Assembly (NCBI GenBank): GCA_937936615.1 | Contig: CALDDN010000012.1 | Location: 1 to 56,982, forward strand | From: an uncultured Bacteroidia bacterium | GTDB lineage: Bacteria; Bacteroidota; Bacteroidia; J057; CALDDN01 | Length of the DNA stretch: 56,982 nucleotides | Direction of reading: 5' to 3' | Shown here: positions 16,650 through 26,583 of the stretch, in pieces | How the letters are laid out: each line of letters opens with the position of its first letter | Numbering within the stretch: the stretch's first letter is position 1 | Translations under genes and position numbers: made by a program | The notes under the pieces: model-generated | The model's input: only the letters and a program-made list of their open reading frames with translations | The model's database searches: none | What the model was told of the DNA's origin: nothing

Positions 16650-19600
16650 TCAGTCGGCGACGACAAACTTCTGGCTATGGCGTTGTCCGCTGGTTGTTTC
16701 GATCTGCAGCAGGTAGAGACCGGCGGCCCAGCCTGTCAGGTCGAGGCTCAGTTCCCCTTGCGCATCGAGGCCACCGGCTCGGTGAAACTGCCGTCCGCTG
16801 GCATCGATGACCGTCAGGCGGCTTAGCGCAGCTTCAAGGTTGTAACGAATGGTCAGGCGGTCGCGGGCCGGGTTGGGATAGACCTGGACACGACCCACGC
16901 CGGTGGCGGGCAGGCGTTGGGTGAGCTGGAAGAAGACCTCCTCGGAACGGCGGCGGCAGCCGTTGCTGTCTTCGGTCTCGACGGCGTAGCGGCCCGAGGC
17001 ACGGGGCTGCCAGCTGCGGGCACCTGCCGCCTCGGCCAGATCGGCGTCGTTGAAGTACCAGTGCAGGGCCAGCCCCTCGGGGGCCGAGACCAGCAGGCTG
17101 TCCTGCACGCGCACCAGTTCGGGGGGGTCGGTTGTGGGGTGAATGGTATAGGGGGTCAGGCTGAGGCCTGTCGATTCGGGGCTGGTGGAACGCAGGCGCA
17201 CGAGGTAGCCGTTACCCGCTGGCAGGCCGAAGGGAATACGCCCCCGCAGCAGGTGGCTGCCGCTGCCCAGGCGGGTTTCGCTCAGAATTGCGGGCCGGTC
17301 GAACCGGCCTTCGGCATCGGAAAGCTCGAGCAGCAGCTGGTTGAGGGTACCAAACGGCCCTTCGACCAGCACGCGGGCTTCGATCGGAGTACCCGGACAC
17401 CAGGGCCCTTCGGGTTGCAGGTCAAGTATCGACAGGATTTGGAATTCTTCGGGCTCGATCGAAAGCAGGGTGCGGAATACGCCCACGCAGGTACCCGCTA
17501 CGTTGGACACCACTGCTTCAATGTCGTAGTCGCCCTCTGCGGCGTAGATGTGGTCGAAAGCAAAGGGCAGGCTCGATACGCGGGCTTCGAAGTCGGTACC
17601 GTCGCCCAGGTCTACGTCCAGATCGAAGGGCGGCTCGGCTCCCTCGACCTGCAGGACGAAGCGCACCGGCTGGCCTGCCATCGGCACAAGGGGGCTGATC
17701 TGCAGGCTGATGCCCAGGCCTACCTGCACGCGGGCTGTATCGGAATAGGTCAGCCCGCAGCCACCCGAGCCGAAGGGGGTCAGGGCCGCACGGAACCAGG
17801 CCGACTGGTCGAGCGGGCCGTATTCGTAGGTGGGCGTGTCGCTGTCGGGCAGGGCCTCGAAGTTGATGCCATCGAATGAGATTTCCCACTCGATGATCGA
17901 AAAGAGGTCGTAGTCGGTCAGGCTCAGTTCGACGGTTTCGGGTGTGCAGATTTGGCCCGGGCTCACGCTGACACGGCCGGCCTCGATGCCTGGGGCCAGT
18001 TCGATGCCCGTAATTTCGGCACTGGCGGTCGGGGGGCTGGTCGACACGACCCGAATGGCGTAGCGGTCGCCCGGCGGCAGATCGGCGGGCAGCGTGAAGG
18101 CAATGGGCGACCACCTGCCGCTGCCTACCAGCCGCGGTTCGCGGAATCGGCCCTCGGCATCGGAGAGCTGCACTTCGAAGCGGTTGCTGGGGTCAAAGGC
18201 CCCTACGGGGTTGAAGCGGGCTTCGCCCGTGAAAGGCAGGCAGATGAAGGGCGGCAGCGTGAAGGCCAGCTCGATGGTCTGTTCCGAAACGCGGATCGTA
18301 CCGCTGGCGCGTCCTTCGCAGCGCGTATCGTCGTCGTCTTCGACGACCAGCAGGTCGTAATTGTAAAAACCTTCCTGGGAATAAATATGCGAAAAGCTGA
18401 AGCGGTTGCCTTCGATCGACTCGAAAAACCGTGGCTCGGAACCGTCGCCCGCCCTGAACGCGATGCTGATGGGCACATCGTTGCCATCGACGACCAGAAA
18501 AAAATCGACTGGTTCGCCGGGCAGCGGGACGCTGGGCTGCGTTTCGACAATCACATCGAGACCGTAGGCAATGCGCAGCACCTCGGTATAGACGGGCACT
18601 TGGGGGCATTGGGCTGAGCGCACCGCCGCCCGCACAAACAGCTCGCTGGCCAGCTCGTCGATGCGGTAACGGCTCTGGGTGCCGTTCATGACCTCGAAGA
18701 AGTCGAAGCCGTCGTCCGACGTTTCCCACTGGATGCGGGCTTCGGGGCTGTGGCCGCTGAGCGTCAGGCTCACGGGGCCGGGGGCGCAGCGGCGGTCGAG
18801 GTCGGCACTCACCCGACCGGCCAGGGGCAGGCTGTGCACTTCGATGCGCACGGGACTGCTGAAGACCGAACCGCAGCCCGGCTCAAAAAGCCGTGCCCGA
18901 AACCACGTCGGCCCTTCGAGCGGGTCGGATACGAAAAAGTCGAAATCGCTGAATGGCACCTCGGTGTAGTCGGTGCCCGTCGAGGAGTACTGCCAGCGGA
19001 TGCGGCCCCCATAGTCGATCAGTTCGAGCTGGGCTGGGCTGCCCGGGCACACCGTCGGTTCAAGGGCGAGGATGCGGCCTGCCCGCGGTGAAGGTACCAG
19101 AGGCAGGGCCAGCGTGTTGGCACTCACGGTCTGGGGCTGGGTGGCCACGATGCGCAGGCGGTAGCTGCCGCCGGCCTGCAGGTCGGTCGGCAGCCGGAAG
19201 GGGATGAAACCCTCGGCAGCCCGCGAAACGGTCGTCCCGACGATGGGGCTTCCGGGGCCGAACTGGCCGTCGGCATCGGAGAGCTGGGCACTGAAGGCGT
19301 TGCCTGCCCCGAAAGTCCCGTAGGCCAGCCAGAAGAGCCGCCCTTCGGCACCGGCGCAGTAGCGTTCTGCCGGATCGAGCAGCGCAATGACTCCTTGATC
19401 GAGGCGGGTGCCTTCGAGGCGGAATTCGTCAAGGGCAAAAGAGGGCGCGCTGCCCTGGCCGTCGGCATCGTTGTGCCAGACCAGAGCAAACTGCAGCAGG
19501 CGGTTGTCGAGGTCGCCCAAGGGGGATTCAACAACCAGAGACGTCCATTGGCTTACGTCGTGCAGCGGCGGGGTCAGTTCGAGCCAGGGGCCGTCGAGTT

Positions 19601-20036
19601 CGCGGACGAGTATTTGGCCAAAATCGCGGCCGGCCTGCCCCCCGCAGATATAAAGTACCGAAAAGCGCAGCTGCGAATACTGCAGGGCATTGATGTAGGG
19701 TGTGGTCAGCGTGCAGCGCGAAGCCCGCAGGCGGTCGTAGTGGGCCACGTGGATGGCAGGCGGGGTCTCGGCACCGATAAAAAGGTAGCGGCTGCGGGGA
19801 CCCCCTGTAATACTGTCGGGCTGATCGGGGGTGCTGGGGTGGCCCGACTGATCGTAGGTCGTACCCAGCCGCCAGCGGTTGCGCTGCTGGGCTGAATTTT
19901 CATCCAGGTTCCAGAAGGCAGGCAGCTGCTCCGAATCCTCAAAATTGGCTTGCCAGATCAGCTCGGGTTGGGCGTAGGCCACAGCACCAGAGAGCCCCAA
20001 ACAGACAAGCAAGACCCAACGCAGTACGTTTAGCAT
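16650..20036 (-). CDS. Large modular secreted protein with PKD-like repeats and T9SS sorting domain
   Basis: A 1128-residue exported protein. It has a signal peptide (to about 22, ending VAYAQ), an N-terminal jellyroll-like domain (about 25-210, ending in FALDEFRLEG), and a stalk of repeated modules. Three modules share LSDADG/LSDAEG-x-F plus an RhVSTSP- or RIVAT-like end, three Ig-like modules share an IxWExSxDGxxF pattern, and two PKD-like domains have GDGxE/GDGTD and FxHIYxxEG. The last 80 residues are a T9SS type A domain (VYPNPARDRLTIRYN ... GLYLLQIETTSGQ, basic end). No catalytic motif was seen. It is probably a cell-surface structural or adhesion protein, and is the only gene on its transcript. 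Confidence 0.9.
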   Translation of the reverse strand: MLNVLRWVLLVCLGLSGAVAYAQPELIWQANFEDSEQLPAFWNLDENSAQQRNRWRLGTTYDQSGHPSTPDQPDSITGGPRSRYLFIGAETPPAIHVAHYDRLRASRCTLTTPYINALQYSQLRFSVLYICGGQAGRDFGQILVRELDGPWLELTPPLHDVSQWTSLVVESPLGDLDNRLLQFALVWHNDADGQGSAPSFALDEFRLEGTRLDQGVIALLDPAERYCAGAEGRLFWLAYGTFGAGNAFSAQLSDADGQFGPGSPIVGTTVSRAAEGFIPFRLPTDLQAGGSYRLRIVATQPQTVSANTLALPLVPSPRAGRILALEPTVCPGSPAQLELIDYGGRIRWQYSSTGTDYTEVPFSDFDFFVSDPLEGPTWFRARLFEPGCGSVFSSPVRIEVHSLPLAGRVSADLDRRCAPGPVSLTLSGHSPEARIQWETSDDGFDFFEVMNGTQSRYRIDELASELFVRAAVRSAQCPQVPVYTEVLRIAYGLDVIVETQPSVPLPGEPVDFFLVVDGNDVPISIAFRAGDGSEPRFFESIEGNRFSFSHIYSQEGFYNYDLLVVEDDDDTRCEGRASGTIRVSEQTIELAFTLPPFICLPFTGEARFNPVGAFDPSNRFEVQLSDAEGRFREPRLVGSGRWSPIAFTLPADLPPGDRYAIRVVSTSPPTASAEITGIELAPGIEAGRVSVSPGQICTPETVELSLTDYDLFSIIEWEISFDGINFEALPDSDTPTYEYGPLDQSAWFRAALTPFGSGGCGLTYSDTARVQVGLGISLQISPLVPMAGQPVRFVLQVEGAEPPFDLDVDLGDGTDFEARVSSLPFAFDHIYAAEGDYDIEAVVSNVAGTCVGVFRTLLSIEPEEFQILSILDLQPEGPWCPGTPIEARVLVEGPFGTLNQLLLELSDAEGRFDRPAILSETRLGSGSHLLRGRIPFGLPAGNGYLVRLRSTSPESTGLSLTPYTIHPTTDPPELVRVQDSLLVSAPEGLALHWYFNDADLAEAAGARSWQPRASGRYAVETEDSNGCRRRSEEVFFQLTQRLPATGVGRVQVYPNPARDRLTIRYNLEAALSRLTVIDASGRQFHRAGGLDAQGELSLDLTGWAAGLYLLQIETTSGQRHSQKFVVAD

Positions 20037-20152
20037 CGTCTATGTACGTTCTCAATCCAATTTGCTAAGTTAATAAAAAGGTGGTATATAACTTGCAGAA
20101 ATGGAAATCGAGCACCATTCATCCGGTCGGGCGGCCCTTTCTCGGGTGCCGC

Positions 20153-22621
20153 TTACTTCGTCTTTTGCTCCTCTTTAGCCTTCACAAGGCGTCGGTAATC
20201 GTCCTCGAGGCCCGCCAGAGCGGCTACCTCGACCGATGCCCGCCAAATCTGCACCTCCGGTTCGGTGATGCGATCGAGCAGGTCGTAAATCTGCGACAGC
20301 TCGTAGATGGGCAAGGACGCCAGCGTATCGAGTACCGAGGCGTACTTCTGCCTGAGGCTGGGAGGAAGCTCGGGCATCGGTTCGCGCGTCTGCGAGCCGG
20401 ATAACCCGTCGCTTTCCACCCCTTGGCTTTTTTCTACGAAAGCGTGGGGCAGATTGAAAATAAAAGTAGTGTAGCGGCCGACCTCGGAGCGGGCGGCTAT
20501 CCGTCCACCGTGTGCCTCGATGGTCAGGCGGCAGAAAGTCAGCCCCAGCCCCGTGCTGCGCAGCCGCCCCGAAGCCACCCCACCCCCCACCTGGGCGTAC
20601 TTGTCGAAAATACGCTCGAGCTGGTCGGGCGGAATGCCTTGCCCGTGGTCGGTGATGCTGAACACAGCCCCCTGATCGGCTTCGTACTGAGCCCTCAGGT
20701 CGAGGGTATCGCCACTTGGCGCATACTTGATGGCGTTGGTCAAGAGATTGACCAGCACCCGCACCAACAGTTCGGCGTCAGCCTCGACGACCAGACCCGC
20801 CTGCAGGTCGAGGCGTATGTCGAGGCTCTTGGCCTGGGTCAGCAGGGTGGTCTGCTCGATGGCGCGATTCCAGAGGATGGCCGCCTGAATGGGCTGGATG
20901 CTCAATTTGAGCGCGGCATTTTCGTACTTCTGGATGTCGAGCAGGTTGGAAACGAGCTGGCTCATCTGCTGGCCTGCCGCCCGCATCATGAGCAAGCGCG
21001 AGGTATCGGGAGGCAGAGACGTGAGTGCCAGGATAGCATTAAGCGGGTTTTTGAGATCGTGAACGATCATGCCCGTCAGTTCCTCTTTCATCCGGTCGAG
21101 GTCCACAAGTTTCTGATTGGCTTCCTCCAGCCGGTTGCGCTGGGCGGCAATCTCGCTATTTTGGTCTTCGATTTCAGCTTTCTGCCGGTAAATGTGGTTC
21201 GAAAGGCTGCGCAGCAGCTGGTTGCGCCGCCGCTGCTGACGGCGCAGGTAGTTGAGCAGCACCGCCAGGCCAGCAAGCAGCAGCACTCCCAAGCCCGTAC
21301 CCACGAGCCAGCGATCGCGGCGGGCAATCTGGTCTTGCATGCGCTGGCGTTGGGCCTCCAGTTCCTGTTGAGCCTGGTAGCGGGCTTCCAGCCGCCCGAT
21401 CTCCAGAGCCTTGCTTTGCTCGCGGAGCGAGTCGCGCCACGCGGTCTTGAGCTTGAAATGCCTCAGGGCATCGGCCAGCCGGCCTTGGGCCGAGTCGGCG
21501 ACATAGAGCATGCCGTAAGCCAGCACCAGTTCGCTGGCTTGGGGGTACTGTTCCAGCAGCTGCACCGCCCGACGGGCATGCCGGCGGGTGGCCGACCAAT
21601 CGCCCCGGGCCATATAGTAATTGGCCCGGACATTGGCGAGGCGGACTTGGTTCTCGACCGAACCCGAGGCTGCGGCCGCAGCCTCGGCTTGCTCGAGCAG
21701 GTGGCGCGCACGCGGCCAGTCGCGCTCGGCGATGGCCAGCTGGGCCAGCGAAGCCCCGGCCAGAGCCAGCGTATTCACATCGCCGATGCTGTCGGCCAGA
21801 GCATAGGCCTGCGCGACGAAACGGCGGTGCCGATCGGTCTGGCCCAGCTCGTGGGCAGCTGAAGCACTGTTGTAATAAGCCAGGGCTAGCGATGCATGGT
21901 CGAGGCGATAGCGTTTGAAGAGAGCGATCGCACGCCCGAACCACTCCAGGGCCTGCGCCGATTCGCCCAGCTGGGCGTAGACAGCACCAATGTTAAGCAG
22001 CAGGGTACCTTCGAGGCGGCGGTCTTTCACGGCCCGAGCTACCTGCAGGGCCTTGAGGTAGCGGTCGACGGCCTGCGGCAGGCGGCCGGTGTTGGATTCG
22101 ATGACCCCGAGGTTGAGCGAGGCCACGGCCTGCGCCCGCAGGCCTCCGTGCGCCAGAGCCTGCTCAAAGTGCCAGTGAGCACTGTCGAGCCGGCCCTCGA
22201 TTTTGTAGATCGCACCCAGGTAGTTGTGGCCCAAGGCGGCATCAAAGGGCTGAAGCTGGGCCAGAGCCTGCCAGCACAGAGGACGGGCCGCCGCGAAGTT
22301 GCCGCGGTTGATCTGCACGAAGGCACGGCGCAGGCGGTTGAGGCCTATGCCCCGTGCGAAGTGTCGACGAGCAGCCAGCGATTCGCCCCTGCGAGCCAGG
22401 CTGTCGGCATACTCGAGCTGCCCAGCTTCGGCCTGAGCGGCTGCCAGCAGCGACAGCACAACCGAACGGCCCGTGTCGGTCGGCGTCTGCGCCAGTACCC
22501 GCATCAGGGAGTCGATTTTGGGGCTTTGGGCCACCGCACCTGCAGATGGCAGCAGGCAGCTTCCAAGCAAGAGCAAGCTGAACCAGCAACTACAGATGAA
22601 CCGGCAGGTCTGCACAGGCAT
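20153..22621 (-). CDS. TPR-domain sensor histidine kinase with C-terminal extension
   Basis: The 822-residue protein has a signal peptide (to about 31), a periplasmic TPR region (about 35-420), one membrane helix (VGTGLGVLLLAGLAVLLNYL, about 435-455), a coiled coil, and a kinase core. The H box is MIVHDLKNPLNAI with His521; the N box is LLTNAIKYAP; G1 is DHGQGIP and G2 is STGLGLTFC. After the ATPase domain come about 95 extra residues (ELPPSLRQKYASVLDTLASL...), an uncommon helical tail. It would autophosphorylate in response to a signal read by the TPRs. A full promoter precedes it. Its paralogue lies 2 kb away on the other strand. Confidence 0.92.
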   Translation of the reverse strand: MPVQTCRFICSCWFSLLLLGSCLLPSAGAVAQSPKIDSLMRVLAQTPTDTGRSVVLSLLAAAQAEAGQLEYADSLARRGESLAARRHFARGIGLNRLRRAFVQINRGNFAAARPLCWQALAQLQPFDAALGHNYLGAIYKIEGRLDSAHWHFEQALAHGGLRAQAVASLNLGVIESNTGRLPQAVDRYLKALQVARAVKDRRLEGTLLLNIGAVYAQLGESAQALEWFGRAIALFKRYRLDHASLALAYYNSASAAHELGQTDRHRRFVAQAYALADSIGDVNTLALAGASLAQLAIAERDWPRARHLLEQAEAAAAASGSVENQVRLANVRANYYMARGDWSATRRHARRAVQLLEQYPQASELVLAYGMLYVADSAQGRLADALRHFKLKTAWRDSLREQSKALEIGRLEARYQAQQELEAQRQRMQDQIARRDRWLVGTGLGVLLLAGLAVLLNYLRRQQRRRNQLLRSLSNHIYRQKAEIEDQNSEIAAQRNRLEEANQKLVDLDRMKEELTGMIVHDLKNPLNAILALTSLPPDTSRLLMMRAAGQQMSQLVSNLLDIQKYENAALKLSIQPIQAAILWNRAIEQTTLLTQAKSLDIRLDLQAGLVVEADAELLVRVLVNLLTNAIKYAPSGDTLDLRAQYEADQGAVFSITDHGQGIPPDQLERIFDKYAQVGGGVASGRLRSTGLGLTFCRLTIEAHGGRIAARSEVGRYTTFIFNLPHAFVEKSQGVESDGLSGSQTREPMPELPPSLRQKYASVLDTLASLPIYELSQIYDLLDRITEPEVQIWRASVEVAALAGLEDDYRRLVKAKEEQKTK

Positions 22622-22638
22622 GGGCAGCTTGAGAGCCG

Positions 22639-22667
22639 CAAATTTAGTCGGTTTTTTCGCCTACCAA
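22639..22667 (-). promoter_or_regulatory. Promoter of the 822-residue histidine kinase
   Basis: The minus strand has TTG, 18 bases, then TAAATTTGC (exact TAnnTTTG at 22639-22646), 17 bases upstream of the ATG. Confidence 0.65.
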
Positions 22668-22831
22668 TATATGCCTAACATATGTTTACTTGCTTGCCAA
22701 TCATAGAAAGTCGTTGGCGACAAGCCAGATGAGATTTTCAGCCCCAATGCATCCTGAATCAATCGTTGTCAATTAATCAAAAGGGCTGAGCCTGCAATCA
22801 CGCAAGCGGGGGAACAGAAGCCGGTTTGCAG

Positions 22832-23449
22832 CTAGGTACCGGAAGACGACTGCTCGAGCGGTTCGACGCGTCCCTCGTGCAGACGGTACTCGGTGCCGGT
22901 GGGGCAGACAGCGCGGCCCCAGGCATCGAAGTGCAGGCGGTAGCCGGCCGCGCTCATCCAGCCCACCGGCCGGGCCGGCACACCCAGCACCAGCGCAAAG
23001 GCCGGCACATCGTCCGTTACGACCGCACCGGCCCCCACAAAGGCGTACTGCCCGATGCGCACGCCGCAAACGACCGTGCAGTTGGCCCCCAGGGTGGCTC
23101 CGCGCTCGACGTATGTCGGGCGGAACTCATCGCGCCGGACAATCGCCGCCCGAGGATTGATCACATTGGTAAAAACAGCCGAGGGGCCGATAAAAACCTC
23201 ATCCTCGCAGAACACCCCCGTATAGAGCGAGACGTTATTCTGCACCTTGCAGCCGCGACCCAGCCGCACGCCATCGGCCACGAAAACATTCTGACCCAGC
23301 ACGCAGTCGGCCCCGATCTGGGCCCCCGACATGATGTGGCAAAAATGCCAAATACGCGTACCCGGGCCGATGCAGGCACCGGCATCGATGATGGCACTGG
23401 GGTGGGCCTGCCAAGGCCGGTCGTTATTAGTGGGGTCGTTGGGCTCCAT
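22832..23449 (-). CDS. Left-handed beta-helix acetyltransferase (WbpD/WlbB-like)
   Basis: Start placed at ATG 23449 (MEPNDPTNN); a start at 23485 would add 12 residues. The 205-residue protein is a hexapeptide-repeat acyltransferase with HPSAIIDAGACIGPGTRIWHFCHI, then VLGQNVFVADGVRLG, VFIGPSAVFTNVINPRA and GANCTVVCGVRIGQYAFVGAG. This order is typical of UDP-2-acetamido-3-amino-glucuronate N-acetyltransferases used in surface polysaccharide synthesis; acetyl-CoA is the expected donor. Other sugar-pathway genes are not adjacent, so substrate identity is an inference from family resemblance. Confidence 0.87.
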   Translation of the reverse strand: MEPNDPTNNDRPWQAHPSAIIDAGACIGPGTRIWHFCHIMSGAQIGADCVLGQNVFVADGVRLGRGCKVQNNVSLYTGVFCEDEVFIGPSAVFTNVINPRAAIVRRDEFRPTYVERGATLGANCTVVCGVRIGQYAFVGAGAVVTDDVPAFALVLGVPARPVGWMSAAGYRLHFDAWGRAVCPTGTEYRLHEGRVEPLEQSSSGT

Positions 23450-23672
23450 GGGGCGAATCTGCCAAAAAAGCAGCCGAATAGGCACATACTGCTACGACTT
23501 TTGCTTAGGTAAAAAGCAAATCGAGCAGAAACAATAATTACGGTATAACGTATACAGTATACAATATGCAGTATAACAATGGCCATCTGCGAAAATTTAG
23601 TGAAATACGTACGCGAAATACATATTTTGATCGCTTTAGGTCTTCACGGGTGTTACAAACTTGGTAAAACGG

Positions 23673-23702
23673 TTGTTCTCATCGCAAATTAGCTGAGCTT
23701 TG
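23673..23702 (+). promoter_or_regulatory. Promoter of the plsC-like gene
   Basis: TTG, 19 bases, then GAGCTTTG (one mismatch to TAnnTTTG), ending 8 bases before ATG 23711. The upstream 200 bases are AT-rich. Confidence 0.5.
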
Positions 23703-23710
23703 CTAAAACC

Positions 23711-24466
23711 ATGAAACTGCGGGCGACAGGAAGGCTACTGGGAGCCGGAGCTACGACCGTGAGCATGCTGGGCGAGCTGATGCTGCGCCAGAAGCTCAGT
23801 CCGGCCCGAACCGACCAGCTGACGCGCAGCTACAAGCGCAACTGGGCCAGGCGGCTCCTGCGCCAGCTGGGCCTCGAGGTGCGCGTCGAAAGTCCGCCCC
23901 CGACCAACGCCCGCGGCCTGCTGGTAGTGGCCAATCATCGCTCCTACCTCGATATCCCCGTGCTTATGACGCAGCTCGACTGCGTCATCCTGAGCAAAGC
24001 CGAGGTGGCCCGATGGCCGGTCTTCGGAGCGGCAGCCCGGAGCGTGGGTACGCTCTTTGTCGACCGGTCGAGTCCCGAAAGCCGGGCCGCCACCCTCGAA
24101 GCGGTGGGCCGGAAGCTGCAGCAGGGCCAGACGGTACTCGTTTTCCCCGAGGGAACAACCACGCCTTCGCCCGAGGTGCGCGACTTCAAGCCGGGCCTCT
24201 TCCAGCTGGCCGCCCGCCTGGGAGTGCCGGTGCTGCCCGCTGCCCTGCACTACAGCGAGCCGCGCCTCGAATGGGTGGACGACGACGAATTTACCACCCA
24301 CTTCCTGCGCAACTTCCAGCACCCGGGCGCGGGGGTTCGCGTAGCGTTCGGGCCGGTACTTGCCACGGGCGAGGGCCGCGAGCTTTGCCGTACCGCCGAA
24401 AGCTGGGTGCGCGATGCCGTCAGCGGCCTGCTGCTGCCAACCTCAACCCGGCACCGTTCATCATGA
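23711..24466 (+). CDS. 1-acyl-sn-glycerol-3-phosphate acyltransferase (PlsC family)
   Basis: A 251-residue membrane-associated acyltransferase. The catalytic HX4D motif is NHRSYLD (His76, Asp81), the glycerophosphate-binding motifs are FVDRSSPESR and FPEGTTTP (around 146-152), and PVLPAALHY closes the core. It acylates lysophosphatidic acid in phospholipid synthesis, or another lysolipid. Its stop overlaps the ATG of the histidine kinase downstream (ATGA), so the two are co-transcribed and translationally coupled, an unusual pairing of a lipid enzyme with a sensor kinase. Confidence 0.9.
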   Translation: MKLRATGRLLGAGATTVSMLGELMLRQKLSPARTDQLTRSYKRNWARRLLRQLGLEVRVESPPPTNARGLLVVANHRSYLDIPVLMTQLDCVILSKAEVARWPVFGAAARSVGTLFVDRSSPESRAATLEAVGRKLQQGQTVLVFPEGTTTPSPEVRDFKPGLFQLAARLGVPVLPAALHYSEPRLEWVDDDEFTTHFLRNFQHPGAGVRVAFGPVLATGEGRELCRTAESWVRDAVSGLLLPTSTRHRSS

Positions 24467-26487
24467 GGTACCTGCTGCTGCTTTGGAGTTTTGCGCTGGC
24501 ACTGGGCCAGCTGCCCGCCCAAGGACAAACACCGCTGCGACCCGACGACGCGCTGGAGCAGGCCCTGCGACTGCTCGAACAAAAGCAGCCCGACGCGGCT
24601 CTAAAGCTGCTGCATCAGGCCCTGCACCGGCTTCAACAACGGCAGCCCCCGGACCCGGATTGTGCACGCGAACTGAAAACCGAACTGGCTAAATGCCACT
24701 ACCACGAAGCCCACTTCGATTCGGCCCGCGTATACCTGCATGCAGCCGCCAAGCTGGCCCAGCAGCAGGGCTACCTGCAGGAATACGCCTTGCTCCAATT
24801 GCTGCTGGGTTCGCTTGCCTACCAGGTACAGGAGTCGGTCGAGGCCGTACGAGCCTTGCAGCAGGCGATTGCCACCGCCCGCCAGACGCGCGATTCGGTA
24901 ACGCTGGGCATTGCTTTGAGGGACCTTTCAAGGATATACCATGATTTAGGTTCCCTTGAGCAGAGCCATAAGCTGCAAGCCAGTGCCCATCGTATTTTCA
25001 AAGCCTTGGGCGACAGCTTATGGCTGAGTGTTTTGTTTTATGACCTGGGCGGAGATTTCGAAAAAACCAACCCAGACTCGATGCTACATTACCGGCGGCT
25101 GGCCTATGAGCTGGTTCGTAACGCTTCGAATAAAATGCGCATGGGCGAAGTACTCTATGGTCTGGGCCATGCCTACAAACTGAATGGCAACCTGCCCGCC
25201 GCCCTGACCCACTACCACCGTGCGATGGGCTGGCTGCAGGTGCCTCGAAACCGGGGCCTGCTGTGGCAGACCTGGGCCGGCCTGATGCAAACACACCTCC
25301 GCAGCGGGCGGCCCGACAGTGCCGCGTTCTACGCCCAACGCCTCGACCAGGCCCTGCAGGCTTACCCCACCGCAGTGGCAGCAGGACGGAACGACCTGTA
25401 CCTGGAGCTGGCTCGGTATTACGAGTCGGTCGGGATGGCCAAACCCGCGCTGACCTATTTACACCGCTACGTCGACCTGCAGGACTCGATCCAACAAGCC
25501 CAGAAGCGGCATTTTGTTCAGATCATCGAACTGGGAAACCAGCTCGAAAACGAGAGTCTGCGCCGCCAAGTTACGGAAGCCGAGCTTGCCAGAAAGACCC
25601 ATCAGCAGTGGGCCTACGGATCGATGGCGGCGGTGCTGGCAGCCCTGCTGGTGGTGGCGGTAGCGGTGGCCCTGCGCATGCGGCGGCTCAAGCGGCAGCT
25701 GGCCCGCTCGCTGGTCGAAACCGAACGGATGCACGCCGAGCTGCAGGCTACCAACAAAAAGCTGCACGAATTGGGTCAATTTCGCGAGCTGCTGCTCGGT
25801 ACGATTGTGCATGATCTCAAAACCCCCCTCAACTCGATTATCGGGCTGACAATGCTGCCGCTCTCGGAGCGTAACCGCGAGCTGATCCTGCGATCGGGCA
25901 AGAAGATGCTGGCCCAGGTGCACGACCTGCTCGACATCCAGCGCCTCGAACAGGCCCGCCTCGAACTCAAGCTGGAATCCTGCCGCGTCGATGAACTGAT
26001 CGAGCAGGCTGTGAGCGAAGTGCTCTTCGAGGCTCAAACGCGACGCATCGACCTCGCGATCGGCAAGTTACAGGACGACCTGCACCTGAGGTGCGACCGC
26101 AATCTTATTCAGCGGGTGCTGGTCAACCTGCTGACCAACGCCACCAAATTCAGCCCCGTGGGATCGACCGTCGAGGTGGCGGCCCGCGAGGTACCCGAAG
26201 GGCTGCTCATCGAGGTCAACGATCAAGGCCCTGGGGTGCCCGAGCATCTGCGTGAAGTCATTTTTGAACGCTATTTCCAGGCGCAGAGCAAGGAATTGGG
26301 GGTGGCCCGCTCGACAGGCATCGGTCTGACGTTCTGCAAACTGGCCGTCGAGGCACACGGCGGGCGCATCGGGGTGGAAAACCGGCCTGCAGGGGGGGCG
26401 AGCTTCCGCGTGATGCTGCCGCAAATCTCTGCGGCCCTAGCTGCCGATTCGGCCATCGATAAACAGCCCGATGCCGAATCGGCTTAA
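24463..26487 (+). CDS. TPR-domain sensor histidine kinase
   Basis: Start at ATG 24463, overlapping the plsC stop; this opens a signal peptide (MRYLLLLWSFALALG, cleavage near PAQGQ). The 674 residues comprise a periplasmic TPR solenoid (about 25-370), a membrane helix (about 386-407, AAVLAALLVVAVAVAL), a short coiled coil and a kinase core. The H box is TIVHDLKTPLNSI with His450, the N box is LLTNATKFSP, G1 is DQGPGVP and G2 is STGIGLTFC. It resembles the 822-residue kinase in layout but lacks that protein's C-terminal tail. A response regulator gene follows 96 bases downstream, probably its partner. Confidence 0.92.
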   Translation: MRYLLLLWSFALALGQLPAQGQTPLRPDDALEQALRLLEQKQPDAALKLLHQALHRLQQRQPPDPDCARELKTELAKCHYHEAHFDSARVYLHAAAKLAQQQGYLQEYALLQLLLGSLAYQVQESVEAVRALQQAIATARQTRDSVTLGIALRDLSRIYHDLGSLEQSHKLQASAHRIFKALGDSLWLSVLFYDLGGDFEKTNPDSMLHYRRLAYELVRNASNKMRMGEVLYGLGHAYKLNGNLPAALTHYHRAMGWLQVPRNRGLLWQTWAGLMQTHLRSGRPDSAAFYAQRLDQALQAYPTAVAAGRNDLYLELARYYESVGMAKPALTYLHRYVDLQDSIQQAQKRHFVQIIELGNQLENESLRRQVTEAELARKTHQQWAYGSMAAVLAALLVVAVAVALRMRRLKRQLARSLVETERMHAELQATNKKLHELGQFRELLLGTIVHDLKTPLNSIIGLTMLPLSERNRELILRSGKKMLAQVHDLLDIQRLEQARLELKLESCRVDELIEQAVSEVLFEAQTRRIDLAIGKLQDDLHLRCDRNLIQRVLVNLLTNATKFSPVGSTVEVAAREVPEGLLIEVNDQGPGVPEHLREVIFERYFQAQSKELGVARSTGIGLTFCKLAVEAHGGRIGVENRPAGGASFRVMLPQISAALAADSAIDKQPDAESA

Positions 26488-26583
26488 AGACCGGATAACT
26501 GCCGATGCTGGCTGCTTTTTGCGTTACTTAGGCAGTTGTTTTCTGTGCACCGGTTGCATAAACGTCCAGCTGCACTACAGTCC

